A stretch of 64,000 nucleotides of DNA. Source: Ensifer sp. MPMI2T. GTDB taxonomy: Bacteria; Pseudomonadota; Alphaproteobacteria; Rhizobiales; Rhizobiaceae. Each line of letters opens with the position of its first letter. Position 1 is the stretch's first letter. The stretch is taken from contig NZ_SRXN01000034.1 of the NCBI RefSeq assembly GCF_004827385.1, forward strand, positions 1-64,000, in the 5' to 3' direction. Positions 8,063 through 17,489 of the stretch are shown here, piece by piece. The notes under the pieces were generated by a model, which saw nothing but the letters and a program-made list of their open reading frames with translations, was not told the origin of the DNA and searched no databases. A program made the translations under genes and the position numbers.

Positions 8063-8884
8063 ATGAGACATCGCCGCCCGACTGTTGCCGATCTTTTGTC
8101 GATGAAGGGGCAGAGACAGCTTACGATGCTGCGCATCGTGACACTTGAGGAGGCGGAAGCCGCCGAAAGGGCTGGTATCGATCTCGTTTCGGTTCCTCCC
8201 GCGCTGCTCGGCGCGGAATTCAGGGAAGCAGCGCCCTCCGTCTTCGCCTTTCCGGGGCTCGAATATGGCGACCATGTCACGGCCGAAGACTATATCCGCG
8301 CAGCCTTCAAGGCACTGAAGGCAGGCGGCGATGCCGTCTATTGCGCGGCGAGCCTTTCGATCGTGCGACGCATGCGCGACGAGGGCATTCCCGTTTGCGG
8401 CCATGTCGGGCTCATCCCTTCGAAAGCGACCTGGACTGGCGGCTTCCGCGCTGTCGGCAAGACGGCGAAAAGCGCGCTTGAGGTCTGGCGACAGGTGAAG
8501 GCACTCGAAGAGGCCGGAGCGTTCGCGGCCGAGATCGAGGTTGTTCCGGCAGAGGTGGCGGCGGCGATCTCGAAGCGGAGCTCGCTCCTGATGCTTTCCA
8601 TGGGCGCCGGTGCCGGATGCGATGCCCAGTATCTTTTCGCGGAAGACGTGCTCGGCCAAAATCGAGGCCATTACCCTCGCCATGCGAAGGTTTACCGCAA
8701 TTTCGCCGCCGAATATGAGAGACTGCACCAGGAGCGCATCGCAGCCTTCCGCGAATATGCCGAGGACGTCCGGTCCGGCGCCTATCCGGAAATGGCGCAT
8801 ATGGTCGGGATTTCGCCGGGGGAATTGGACGATTTCCTGAAACAGATGGATACGCAGGAGCAGGGCGCGTTTCGCACAGTATGA
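8063..8884 (+). CDS. divergent PanB-like (ketopantoate hydroxymethyltransferase family) protein
   Basis: 273 residues from the ATG at 8063 (AGGGAGATCTCA upstream); the frame is open further left without a good start. It follows the PanB fold: GHVGLIPSKATWTGGFRAVG (113-132), AAEIEVVPAEVA (155-166) with the conserved glutamate, and MGAGAGCDAQYL (180-191). But PanB residues that bind Mg2+ and ketopantoate are altered: the VGDSLG loop is replaced by SVPPALLG (43-50), the DLPF strand is missing, and DAVKLEG reads DAVYCAAS (90-97). It is therefore probably not a pantothenate enzyme. With PurU next door, transfer or removal of a one-carbon unit, or a retro-aldol step on the oxygenase product, is plausible (inference). 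It overlaps purU if the upstream purU start is used. Confidence 0.75.
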   Translation: MRHRRPTVADLLSMKGQRQLTMLRIVTLEEAEAAERAGIDLVSVPPALLGAEFREAAPSVFAFPGLEYGDHVTAEDYIRAAFKALKAGGDAVYCAASLSIVRRMRDEGIPVCGHVGLIPSKATWTGGFRAVGKTAKSALEVWRQVKALEEAGAFAAEIEVVPAEVAAAISKRSSLLMLSMGAGAGCDAQYLFAEDVLGQNRGHYPRHAKVYRNFAAEYERLHQERIAAFREYAEDVRSGAYPEMAHMVGISPGELDDFLKQMDTQEQGAFRTV

Positions 8885-8922
8885 AACTGCGCGGTGCTCA
8901 GGACGAGAAAGTAAAGACGATT

Positions 8923-9807
8923 ATGCATAATTATGTTTTGACAGTGACCTGCCGGTCGACGCGGGGAATCGTTGCCGCGATTTCAGGCTATCTCGCTGAA
9001 CAGGGCTGCAACATCATCGACAGCTCACAATTCGACGATCTCGAAACGGGCCTGTTCTTCATGCGTGTCAGCTTTATCTCCGAAGAGGGCGTAGGCCGCG
9101 AGGCGCTCGAAAAAGGCTTCGCGCCGATCGCCGAGACATTCGGCATGGAAGCCCAAATGCACGATACGAGCGAGCGCAAGAAGGTGCTGCTGATGGTGTC
9201 GCGTTTCGGCCATTGCCTCAACGACCTGCTCTACCGCTGGAAGATCGGCGCACTGCCGATCGACATCGTCGGCGTCGTCTCCAACCACTTCGACTACCAG
9301 AAGGTGGTCGTCAACCACGACATTCCCTTCCACTGCATCAAGGTGACGAAGGAAAACAAACCGAAGGCCGAAGCCCAGCTGATGGAAATCGTCGAGCAGA
9401 CCGGCGCGGAGCTGATCGTGCTTGCCCGCTACATGCAGGTCTTGTCGGATGCGCTCTGCAAGAAGATGTCGGGGAAGATCATCAACATCCACCACTCGTT
9501 CCTGCCGAGCTTCAAGGGCGCCAACCCTTACAAGCAGGCCTATGAGCGCGGCGTCAAGCTGATCGGCGCGACGGCGCATTACGTCACCGCCGATCTCGAC
9601 GAGGGTCCGATCATCGAGCAGGACATCGCCCGCATCACCCATGCGCAAAGCGCCGAAGATTATGTCTCGATCGGCCGCGACGTCGAAAGCCAGGTGCTCG
9701 CCCGCGCCGTACACGCCCATATCCACCACCGCTGCTTCATCAACGGCAACCGCGTCGTCGTCTTCCCGCCGAGCCCGGGAAGCTATGCGTCCGAGCGGAT
9801 GGGCTGA
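8923..9807 (+). CDS. purU: formyltetrahydrofolate deformylase PurU
   Basis: 294 residues from the ATG at 8923, the normal PurU length; an in-frame ATG at 8881, overlapping the previous stop, would add 14 residues. The N-terminal ACT domain begins YVLTVTCRSTRGIVAAISGY, and the formyltransferase-type hydrolase domain carries NIHHSFLPSFKGANPY with the catalytic Asn-His region and GATAHYVTADLDEGPII with the aspartate. It hydrolyses 10-formyl-THF to formate and THF. In a catabolic operon such a PurU normally disposes of C1 units from demethylation, which supports the C1 interpretation of the preceding genes. Two palindromes follow as the probable transcript end. Confidence 0.95.
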   Translation: MHNYVLTVTCRSTRGIVAAISGYLAEQGCNIIDSSQFDDLETGLFFMRVSFISEEGVGREALEKGFAPIAETFGMEAQMHDTSERKKVLLMVSRFGHCLNDLLYRWKIGALPIDIVGVVSNHFDYQKVVVNHDIPFHCIKVTKENKPKAEAQLMEIVEQTGAELIVLARYMQVLSDALCKKMSGKIINIHHSFLPSFKGANPYKQAYERGVKLIGATAHYVTADLDEGPIIEQDIARITHAQSAEDYVSIGRDVESQVLARAVHAHIHHRCFINGNRVVVFPPSPGSYASERMG

Positions 9808-9872
9808 CTAGCTACTGCATGATTACTTAAACCGGATTCAATGTTCTGGCCTGCGGTCATTGCTCCTGGTAC

Positions 9873-9919
9873 GCGGGCGAGCTCTCGCCCGCTACAGCGC
9901 CGCGCGTCTTATCAGACGC
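9873..9919. repeat. palindrome pair, RIME-like, probable end of the purU transcript
   Basis: GCGGGCGAG and CTCGCCCGC form a 9-bp stem with a 2-base loop at 9873-9892, followed by GCGTCT-TATC-AGACGC (9904-9919) inside CTACAGCGCCGCGCGTCTTA, the tail motif of the rhizobial RIME palindromes seen again at 22465-22572. It lies between the convergent purU (+) and ABC ATPase (-) genes, so it can end transcripts from both sides. There is no clear U tract. Confidence 0.6.
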
Positions 9920-9993
9920 ACGGGGGCAATCGCGGCTGCGTTCAGCGCTCCGCTGACTGGGACGTTCTCCGCGTTAGAGTTGATCACAAGTTC

Positions 9994-11067
<1,074 letters not shown>

Positions 11068-11068
11068 C

Positions 11069-12265
11069 TCAGCCTCTCGCTTTCTTCATTGCCACTTCCA
11101 TATTGTGGAACGGGCGGCGGTAGGTCGGCACCCGGTCCGCGACATCGGGGAATTTGCCGAAGGGCTTATGCGGCTCTGCCTGGTACCAGAAGGCGACGGA
11201 GGAGATATCGTCGGCGCGGCGGTTGGCGTGACCATGTTCGATCGTCACCCGAATGCTTTTCTGGAAGATAGCGGGATCCTCGATATGCCAGCGGTAGAGC
11301 GTGACCGGTTCGGTCCAGTTGGGGCCGCCGGCCGCGATGATGCCGTGGTAGGGCGCGCTATAATCCTGGGTCGGGCACCAGGCGGTGTTGAAATAGTCTT
11401 CCGTGCCGGTGCCGTGCAGGGTCGGCGGCCAGGCATCATTGGCACCTGGTTCAGACTCCGGCCGCGGTTCGATCAACGCCGCTTTGGGACCGATGCGCGG
11501 ATCGGGCTTGCGCACCGTATCGGGCACTGACAACCCCTGCTCGCCGTCGATGAAGATCATGTCGTCGCCTTCGCCGTACCAGTCCCAGACTTCGGAACGG
11601 CGCCGCGAATAGACGCTGTAAAGTACGCCGACGTAATGGCCGCGCCCTTCGGCTTCGAGGATCGTGTAATTCTGCCGACCGTCGACGTTCTCGCCGCCAA
11701 AGAGGAACTGCTCGTTGGTCAGACCGGCTTCGCTCATACCCGCCGGGCGTGCCTGGCGGTAATGTGCGTGAAAACGGCCCATGTCCTCCTCGAGAACATC
11801 GTGAAGCTCGAGATCGATGTAGTAGTAGAAGAGGAGGTCATGTTCCGCCTCGTTGGTGATGGTGAACTTCATGTGCGAGCCGAAGGGCATGGGGAAGTAG
11901 CAGTTGAAGGCCTTGCCATCTTCCGGGCTCGCCTGCATCGGCAAGCTCGAATAGTTGGCGGTGCGGGCATGGCCCATACCGAAGAAGTCGCCGATAGGTG
12001 CCTCGATGCTCGGCTCCGTCTCGCCGTCCCAGTGGGCTCTGAGGACGATTTTGCGCAGGAAATCCTCGCTCTCGCATGCGAGCGTCGCCCAGATATGGGT
12101 GACGATGCCGGCGCCTTCGTGTTCGCCGATCACCGCCGTGGTGCCGGGTTCGATGTGCAGCCTGTCGTCGTTGCCACCGGTGCGGTCATGGCTGGAGAAG
12201 CGGCGCGTTTTCGCTTTGCGCAGCTTCGCGAGACCGCGAAGGGGCGAGAGGCCAGCGTTGGTCAT
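11069..12265 (-). CDS. GH172 family (DUF2961) protein
   Basis: 398 residues, recognisable as DUF2961 by FFGMGHARTANYSSLPMQ, GKAFNCYFPMPF, the central YYYIDLELHD strand and the TLHGTGTEDYFNTAW block (about residues 275-290). Characterised members now form GH172, with difructose-dianhydride-I hydrolase/synthase and exo-alpha-D-arabinofuranosidase activities; the two conserved glutamates of the family may be those in the DLELH- and GTGTED-type contexts (uncertain). There is no signal peptide, so it should act in the cytoplasm on an imported oligosaccharide. It is embedded in a sugar ABC operon between permease and ATPase. Likely substrates are a fructan-derived dianhydride or a furanoside oligosaccharide (inference). 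Confidence 0.85.
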   Translation of the reverse strand: MTNAGLSPLRGLAKLRKAKTRRFSSHDRTGGNDDRLHIEPGTTAVIGEHEGAGIVTHIWATLACESEDFLRKIVLRAHWDGETEPSIEAPIGDFFGMGHARTANYSSLPMQASPEDGKAFNCYFPMPFGSHMKFTITNEAEHDLLFYYYIDLELHDVLEEDMGRFHAHYRQARPAGMSEAGLTNEQFLFGGENVDGRQNYTILEAEGRGHYVGVLYSVYSRRRSEVWDWYGEGDDMIFIDGEQGLSVPDTVRKPDPRIGPKAALIEPRPESEPGANDAWPPTLHGTGTEDYFNTAWCPTQDYSAPYHGIIAAGGPNWTEPVTLYRWHIEDPAIFQKSIRVTIEHGHANRRADDISSVAFWYQAEPHKPFGKFPDVADRVPTYRRPFHNMEVAMKKARG

Positions 12266-12296
12266 TCGAATTGCTCCTGTGTAAATCGCTAGCAGC

Positions 12297-13145
12297 TCAC
12301 TTGAGGCCGCTGGTCTTGAGGGAATCCATGATCTGCCTCTGGAAGATCACGAAGAGGATGAGGGTCGGGATGGCGACGATCGTGGAAGCGGCCATCATGT
12401 AGTTCCAGGAGGCGGAATACTGGCTCTTGAAATTCGCAATCCCGAGCTGGACGACCCAAAGATTGGGGTCCGAGGTGATGGTGAGCGGCCACAGGAAGGA
12501 ATTCCAATTGGCCAGGAAAAACAGGATCGCCAGTGCCGACATGATGGGACGGCTGAGCGGGAGGATGACGCTCCAGTAGATCCGCCAGTAACCCGCGCCG
12601 TCGATGCGCGCGGCCTCCTCGATCTCTTTTGGCAGCGACAGATAATATTGTCTCAGAAGGAAGATGCCGAAGGCATTGAAGATCGCCGGGATGATCAACC
12701 CGGCGTACGAGTTGAGCATGCCCATCGCTTTGACGATGACGAAGAGCGGCACGATGATCACTGGCAGCGAGACGAGAAATGTCGAGAAAATCGAGAGAAA
12801 CAGCACCTCGCGGCCGGGAAATCTCAGTCGCGCCAGCGCATACCCGGCCATGGTGTGGAAGAACAGCGCTACGATCGTCACCGAGGCCGACACGAGGAAG
12901 CTGTTGGCCATGTAGCGGATGAACGGAACGGCGGTCAGCACATAGATGAAATTGTCGAGGGTCGGTGATTGCGGGATGAGGTTCGAAGAGAACGACTCTG
13001 CCGCCGGCTTGAAGGCGATCGACACCATCCAGAGAAGCGGAAAGAGCGTCATGAAGGCGAGGATGGCCGTCACCACCATCCAGAGGCCACGGACCAGCGT
13101 GACCTGCGATCGGGAGAAATAGGGTTGGGGGCGATTACTGCTCAT
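12297..13145 (-). CDS. carbohydrate ABC transporter permease (MalG type)
   Basis: 282 residues with six predicted membrane helices (for example VVTAILAFMTLFPLLWMVSI at the N-terminus). The EAA loop that docks the ATPase reads EIEEAARIDGAGYWRIYWSV, as in MalG-type permeases. It ends LKTSGLK, typical of the family. Its ATG overlaps the end of the preceding MalF-type gene by 11 bases, indicating translational coupling. Partner of the binding protein and ATPase of this operon. Confidence 0.95.
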   Translation of the reverse strand: MSSNRPQPYFSRSQVTLVRGLWMVVTAILAFMTLFPLLWMVSIAFKPAAESFSSNLIPQSPTLDNFIYVLTAVPFIRYMANSFLVSASVTIVALFFHTMAGYALARLRFPGREVLFLSIFSTFLVSLPVIIVPLFVIVKAMGMLNSYAGLIIPAIFNAFGIFLLRQYYLSLPKEIEEAARIDGAGYWRIYWSVILPLSRPIMSALAILFFLANWNSFLWPLTITSDPNLWVVQLGIANFKSQYSASWNYMMAASTIVAIPTLILFVIFQRQIMDSLKTSGLK

Positions 13146-14079
13146 GATTGAAACGTCCTCCCCGCGTCAGAGCAAAGAAAACCGCTGTCACGATCATGAG
13201 CGCCACGACCAGGATGGAGGCCATCGCTGCCGCGTAGCCAAAGGCGCCGAAACCGAACGCCTGCTGATAGATGTAGACGATCAGCACCGACGTGGCGTTA
13301 GCAGGCCCGCCCTTGGTCATGACGTAGATGATGTCGAAGGCCTGTGCGCCTGCGACGGCCGCAACCATCGACACCATGATCACGAAAAAGCTCGTGGGTT
13401 TGAGAAGCGGCAGCGTGATGAACCAGAAGCGGGCGATGGCGCCGGCCCCGTCGATCATCGCCGCTTCGTAATATTGGCGGGGAATGTCCTGCAGGCCGCC
13501 TAGGAAGATCAGCATGTAGAATCCCATCAGGAACCAGACGCTGACCAGGACGATGGTGATGAGCGCGAAGTTGGGGTCGCCGAGGAAAGAGAAACCGCCG
13601 ATGCCGAGTGCGGCGGTCAGTCTGCTGATCACGCCGATCTTGTCGACCACCATAAATTGCCAGACGAGCGCGACGACGACGAGGCTGACCATGTGCGGCG
13701 CAAAGAACATCGAACGCATGACGGCATTGAAGCGGTCGGTGCGCTGCACGAGAAGGGCAAGGCCCAGTCCGCATGTGTAGAGCAGCGGAACCAGCATGAC
13801 GGCATAGAGGGCGGTGACCTTCGCGCCCTTCCAGAACAACGGGTCGTTCCACATGCGCAGGTAATTCTTGGTGCCGACGAAGGAATACGCGCCGAAGCCA
13901 TTCACCTCGAAGACGCTGAGCACGAGGGAGAGTGCCATCGGCACGCCGAGAAAAACGAGCAGTCCCAATGCATCCGGCAACACGAACAGGTAGCCCGCGA
14001 TCCACTCGCGGTGCTTGGCGGAAAGGTGGGTCCGGCCGGCGTGCCTGCGCCGCGCGGCCGTTTCGGCAATCGTTGTCAT
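13135..14079 (-). CDS. carbohydrate ABC transporter permease (MalF type)
   Basis: About 314 residues from the ATG at 14079 (MTTIAETAARRRHAGRTHLS); an in-frame ATG at 14112 would add 11 residues. Six membrane helices and the EAA loop YYEAAMIDGAGAIARFWFIT identify an inner-membrane permease of the MalF/UgpA type. It lies between the binding-protein gene and the MalG-type permease in one operon. Import of a sugar or oligosaccharide is expected. Confidence 0.94.
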   Translation of the reverse strand: MTTIAETAARRRHAGRTHLSAKHREWIAGYLFVLPDALGLLVFLGVPMALSLVLSVFEVNGFGAYSFVGTKNYLRMWNDPLFWKGAKVTALYAVMLVPLLYTCGLGLALLVQRTDRFNAVMRSMFFAPHMVSLVVVALVWQFMVVDKIGVISRLTAALGIGGFSFLGDPNFALITIVLVSVWFLMGFYMLIFLGGLQDIPRQYYEAAMIDGAGAIARFWFITLPLLKPTSFFVIMVSMVAAVAGAQAFDIIYVMTKGGPANATSVLIVYIYQQAFGFGAFGYAAAMASILVVALMIVTAVFFALTRGGRFNHEQ

Positions 14080-14136
14080 GACGTCATGTCCAGCTTGCTG
14101 AGGCGGCCGCATCAGATGCGGCCGCCGGTTTGGCCG

Positions 14137-15492
14137 TCAAAGGATCGGCGCGCCCTGATAGCTCGAAAGGAACGCGTCGAGCTGCTGAGAGGCCGCCGTC
14201 GCGGTGGCTTGCGGATCGGCACCGCCCAGTTGCGTCTGCTGGATCGCATCAGAGATGATCTTGTAGACCTCCGGCGGAACGCGCGGCTCCGCCCGGGTTC
14301 CGGGATGGATCTCCTCGGCGAATTTGCCGATCATACCTGTCGAGAAGGCCTCGCCGCCGGCCTTCAGTGCGCTGTTGCGCGGGGGCATGTCGGATTTGCC
14401 CTTGGTGCACCAGGTGGCGACGCGGTCGATCGAGCCCTGTTCCTTGGAGGCGAGCGCCCAGGCGCAAAATTCGCCTGCCGCGTTGGAGTTGCGGCCATTG
14501 GCATTGGCGACGAACGCCCATCCGCCACCCACGGTCACATATTTGCCGTTCGGCGGCGTCGGTAGCCGGAAGACGCCATACTGGAAATCCTTGGCATTGC
14601 TCTGAAGCTGCGAAATGCCCCAGATGCCGACGTTCTGCATGGCGACGTAGCCGGATGCGAGGTTGGCAATGGTATCGTGTCCGCCCGCACCCATAATCTG
14701 GCGAGGCGCCACACCGCTGTTGATCGCATCCTGCCAGAATTTGAGCGCTTGCACGGTTGCCGGCGAGTCGAAGCTGCTCTTGCCGTCCGCCGTCTGGAAC
14801 TCGCCGCCGCCCTGCCAGAGGAAGGGATACCACGTGAAGTTCTGGTAGTATCCCGGCTGGGTCTCGAACATCACCCCGAAGCGCTCGGGTGTCGTGAGCT
14901 TCTTGGCGACCTCCAGCAACTCCTCCCAGGTCTTGGGCACGTCGTTCTCGTTGAGGCCGGCTTCCTCGAAGGCCTTGACCGAATAGTACATGGCCATCGG
15001 CTCGACTTCCATCGGGATGCCGAAGATCTTGCCGTCCACCATGCGGTTGGCGATGACGCTTTCGGGAAAGTCCGGTTTGGTGGCGTCGTCGATGAAGGGG
15101 GTCAGGTCCTTGAGGACGCCGCCATTGTAGTAGCGCAGGAAGTCGCCCGGCGAGATGATGAAGATGTCGGGTCCTTCGCCGGAGGCAAAGGCGGTCGCCA
15201 GTTTCGGACCGCTGATATACTCGGAGTTCGGAATGAACTCGAGTTCGATCTTCTGCGGATGGCTGTCGTTCCAGTCCGCGACCGTCTGCTCGAACCACGC
15301 GACCTGGCTCGCGACTGGTCCGCCGGGCGCGTAGAACTGCCAGAATTTCAGGGGTGTTTCCTGTGCCCGTACGGCCAGGCGGTTGATATAGGGAAATCCG
15401 CCGAGGCCGACGATGCCGCCGGCCACCGCCGCACCCCCCTTGAGCAGGCCGCGGCGTGTCAGTGTCGGAAAAGCCTTCTTTTTGTCACTCAT
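14137..15492 (-). CDS. sugar ABC transporter substrate-binding protein
   Basis: 451 residues, family 1 extracellular solute-binding protein. The N-terminus has a twin-arginine-like export signal (LTRRGLLKGGAAVAGGIVGL, residues 11-30) ending at ...VRAQE, so it is probably exported folded to the periplasm. The ligand-binding body shows family features such as PDIFIISPGDF, IANRMVDGKIFGIPMEVE and MPPRNSALKAG. As first gene of the operon it delivers the substrate to the two permeases and, through them, to the cytoplasmic GH172 enzyme. Confidence 0.93.
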   Translation of the reverse strand: MSDKKKAFPTLTRRGLLKGGAAVAGGIVGLGGFPYINRLAVRAQETPLKFWQFYAPGGPVASQVAWFEQTVADWNDSHPQKIELEFIPNSEYISGPKLATAFASGEGPDIFIISPGDFLRYYNGGVLKDLTPFIDDATKPDFPESVIANRMVDGKIFGIPMEVEPMAMYYSVKAFEEAGLNENDVPKTWEELLEVAKKLTTPERFGVMFETQPGYYQNFTWYPFLWQGGGEFQTADGKSSFDSPATVQALKFWQDAINSGVAPRQIMGAGGHDTIANLASGYVAMQNVGIWGISQLQSNAKDFQYGVFRLPTPPNGKYVTVGGGWAFVANANGRNSNAAGEFCAWALASKEQGSIDRVATWCTKGKSDMPPRNSALKAGGEAFSTGMIGKFAEEIHPGTRAEPRVPPEVYKIISDAIQQTQLGGADPQATATAASQQLDAFLSSYQGAPIL

Positions 15493-15553
15493 TACTTCCT
15501 CCCGGGTTTTGCTGGTAAACGCCTCCGGCTCCTCTTCCGGGGGCGGCTTCGCC

Positions 15554-16558
15554 TTACGCCGTGTCGAAGGCGTGAAGGATGCAGGGGATCACCTCCGAGC
15601 GAGGCGGCCCTGAATACTCGCCCGACAACCGTTCGAGCAGCATGGCGGTTGCTCGATGGGCAAGCAGCGAAGGGGTGTTGCCGACACGCGCCATCCGCGG
15701 CCGCACATATTCGAGCTGTGGCTGGTCGCCGAAAACGGCAATCGCAACGTCATCGGGAATGCGAATGCCGCGGTCATGGAATTCGGCGATCGCACCCGCC
15801 GCCATGAGATAATTGCCGAAAAAGATGACTGAAGGCAGGCGGTCTCCATGGGTCTCCACCAGCCAGGCCACGGCTTCCTGTCCCGACGGGCTGAGATAGG
15901 TGCCTTCGCGCCGTAGATCGGCGAGCGGTTCCACGCCGTGATCGCGCAGTCCCTGCTCGAAACCCGCTGCCCTTGCCATGGCCTCGGCAAAGAAAGAAGG
16001 GCCCGTGACATGGGCGATGCGCTCGTGGCCCTTCCTGGCGAGGTAAGCGCCCATCTGGTAGCCGCCGCCGAAATCGTCGATCTTGACGCTGTCGACCGCC
16101 CCATTGGGCAGGTCGCCGATGAAGACGGTGGGAATGTCTATGCCGATCAACGTGTCGTGCATGCCATGCAGGGCAAAATCGCCGACGATCAATCCATCGA
16201 TCCGGCGGTTGCGTATCTGTTTCAGATATTGGTGGCTGTGCTCCTGCGAGTGACCGCCGGGAACGTCGGTGTTGAAGATCAGAAGATCCAGCCCCGTCGC
16301 CTCGAGATCCGATTGCGCGGCCTTCACGAGTTCCGGGTAGAAGGGGTTGCGGATGTCCGGGATCAGCATTGCCACCAGGTTGGTCCGCCCCGTCCGCAGG
16401 CTCTGTGCCTGGGGGTTCGGCACGTAACCCAGCTCGGCTATCGCCGCTTCCACCCTCCGACGCATTTCCGCTGAAACGCGGTCAGCATGATTCAACACAT
16501 GAGAGACCGTGGTCAGAGATACGCCCGCTCGTTTCGCGACTTTGGCAATCGTTGTCAT
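15554..16558 (-). CDS. LacI-family regulator of the GH172/ABC operon
   Basis: 334 residues. The helix-turn-helix TIAKVAKRAGVSLTTVSHVL (3-22) followed by NHADRVSAEMRRRVEAAIAE is standard, then a ligand-binding domain (LVAMLIPDIRNPFYPELV). It precedes the binding-protein gene on the same strand by 61 bases and so may be the first gene of the operon or have its own control. A perfect 34-bp palindrome lies 29 bases ahead of its start, which suggests autoregulation and repression of the operon in the absence of the substrate. Confidence 0.93.
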   Translation of the reverse strand: MTTIAKVAKRAGVSLTTVSHVLNHADRVSAEMRRRVEAAIAELGYVPNPQAQSLRTGRTNLVAMLIPDIRNPFYPELVKAAQSDLEATGLDLLIFNTDVPGGHSQEHSHQYLKQIRNRRIDGLIVGDFALHGMHDTLIGIDIPTVFIGDLPNGAVDSVKIDDFGGGYQMGAYLARKGHERIAHVTGPSFFAEAMARAAGFEQGLRDHGVEPLADLRREGTYLSPSGQEAVAWLVETHGDRLPSVIFFGNYLMAAGAIAEFHDRGIRIPDDVAIAVFGDQPQLEYVRPRMARVGNTPSLLAHRATAMLLERLSGEYSGPPRSEVIPCILHAFDTA

Positions 16559-16586
16559 GTCTAATTGAATAGGCGACTACAAATCG

Positions 16587-16620
16587 TTTTGCAAATCGTT
16601 TTGCAAAACGATTTGCAAAA
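16587..16620. promoter_or_regulatory. 34-bp perfect palindrome, probable LacI operator
   Basis: The core GCAAATCG/TTTTGCAAAACGATTTGC reads identically on both strands across all 34 bases, and a further copy of the half site (AAATCGTTTTG, 16581-16591) stands directly before it, giving three half sites in about 40 bases. It is 29-62 bases upstream of the LacI start, where a repressor would block transcription. The central TTTGCAAAAC with flanking AAACGATTT fits the LacI-type consensus with a CG-containing half site. Confidence 0.8.
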
Positions 16621-16827
16621 AATGCCGGGTATAAAGCGACTGCTTGCCACAAGCGAGCAGGTCGCCCGCCTTCCGCCAAGGATCGATTCCGCGCGAGGCA
16701 TCCGCTATGGCGCAGCCGGCGATGCCGTGGTCCGTGAGGGCAAGATGCTTCTGGATGCGGGCAGAGCGGCTGGATGCCGGCCTGCGGATCTTGGCCCAGC
16801 TTTTACGGCCTCACTCCGCACAGCGGC

Positions 16828-16861
16828 GTAAGTGCATCCGGATATTTCCGGATGCACTTAC
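16828..16861 (-). terminator. perfect 14-bp hairpin, probable terminator
   Basis: GTAAGTGCATCCGG (16828-16841) and CCGGATGCACTTAC (16848-16861) pair completely around the loop ATATTT. It lies 85 bases past the stop of the 61-residue gene at 16946-17131, which is read leftwards, so it probably ends that transcript. There is no U tract and it may equally be a mobile palindrome. The rest of the gap 16621-16945 shows no gene. Confidence 0.5.
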
Positions 16862-16945
16862 AGTACTTGTGTCCAAGATCAGAATTTGACCCAGCGGCAG
16901 AGCTCGCGCGAGAGATGAGTGCGATTGCACGGGCGTTCCGCTACG

Positions 16946-17131
16946 TCACCGCCACTTCGGCGGCCGCTTGGCATTGTGCAGCAGCTCCCGCGATGTGGCG
17001 AACGCGCCAAAGAGGAGAGTTAGCCGCCGTTCTTCTTCATCGCACAAGCGATGCCGTCGGCAAAACTCGTGGACAGACCAAACCTTGGTGGCGGTTTGGT
17101 TCGAAAGCTTATCCGCTTCTACTCGCTCCAT
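16946..17131 (-). CDS. small conserved-looking protein, 61 aa
   Basis: 61 residues containing VWSVHEFCRRHRL, EEERRLTLLFGAFATS and the end RELLHNAKRPPKWR. It has a very good ribosome-binding site, GGGAGGAG, 6 bases before its ATG. I have seen this pattern (EFC-x5-8-EEE-LLFG-FAT-ELLHNA) in unnamed small rhizobial proteins, but no function is known to me. It is basic at the C-terminus and soluble. It stands alone between the GH172 operon and the sulfatase operon. Confidence 0.65.
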   Translation of the reverse strand: MERVEADKLSNQTATKVWSVHEFCRRHRLCDEEERRLTLLFGAFATSRELLHNAKRPPKWR

Positions 17132-17489
17132 CTTGCTCCTCCCAAAGCGTTGGAAGCTAGGTTATGCTACTAAAGTCTAATGAAGCAAGAAATAAACTAA
17201 GACGTACGTTGCTCATTTCCCCTGGCGCACTCTGCTCTGGCGAAGGGCGATCATGCGACCGGTTCCCTCAGTGGCTGGCCGCTTCTGAAATCGTCGAGCC
17301 CGCAACGGTTTGTGACCACGTAACCCGACGGACCGCAACAAGGTTCAAGCGCTAAGATCTCGTCCGGCATTTGTGGAGTGACGCTTGCGTTTCACGCTGT
17401 TGGCGCAAGCGCACCGGCTCGTGCGGATAGAGGCAGCGCCACGACCACGGGCAAGCCATCGGGGTGCGTATGATCGAGAATGGGGGACG
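17132..17489. other. intergenic stretch without a supported gene
   Basis: About 360 bases between the 61-residue gene and the end of the first sulfatase. The first 40 bases hold the ribosome-binding site and likely promoter of the small gene. I see no credible reading frame, no transfer RNA and no strong terminator for the sulfatase operon in the rest. Confidence 0.5.

Noticed and set aside
8063..8884. Pantothenate pathway PanB
   Set aside because: Key PanB residues are absent and no panC is adjacent.
14677..15807. 376-residue plus-strand frame across the binding-protein and LacI genes
   Set aside because: It spans two clear minus-strand genes and has random composition.
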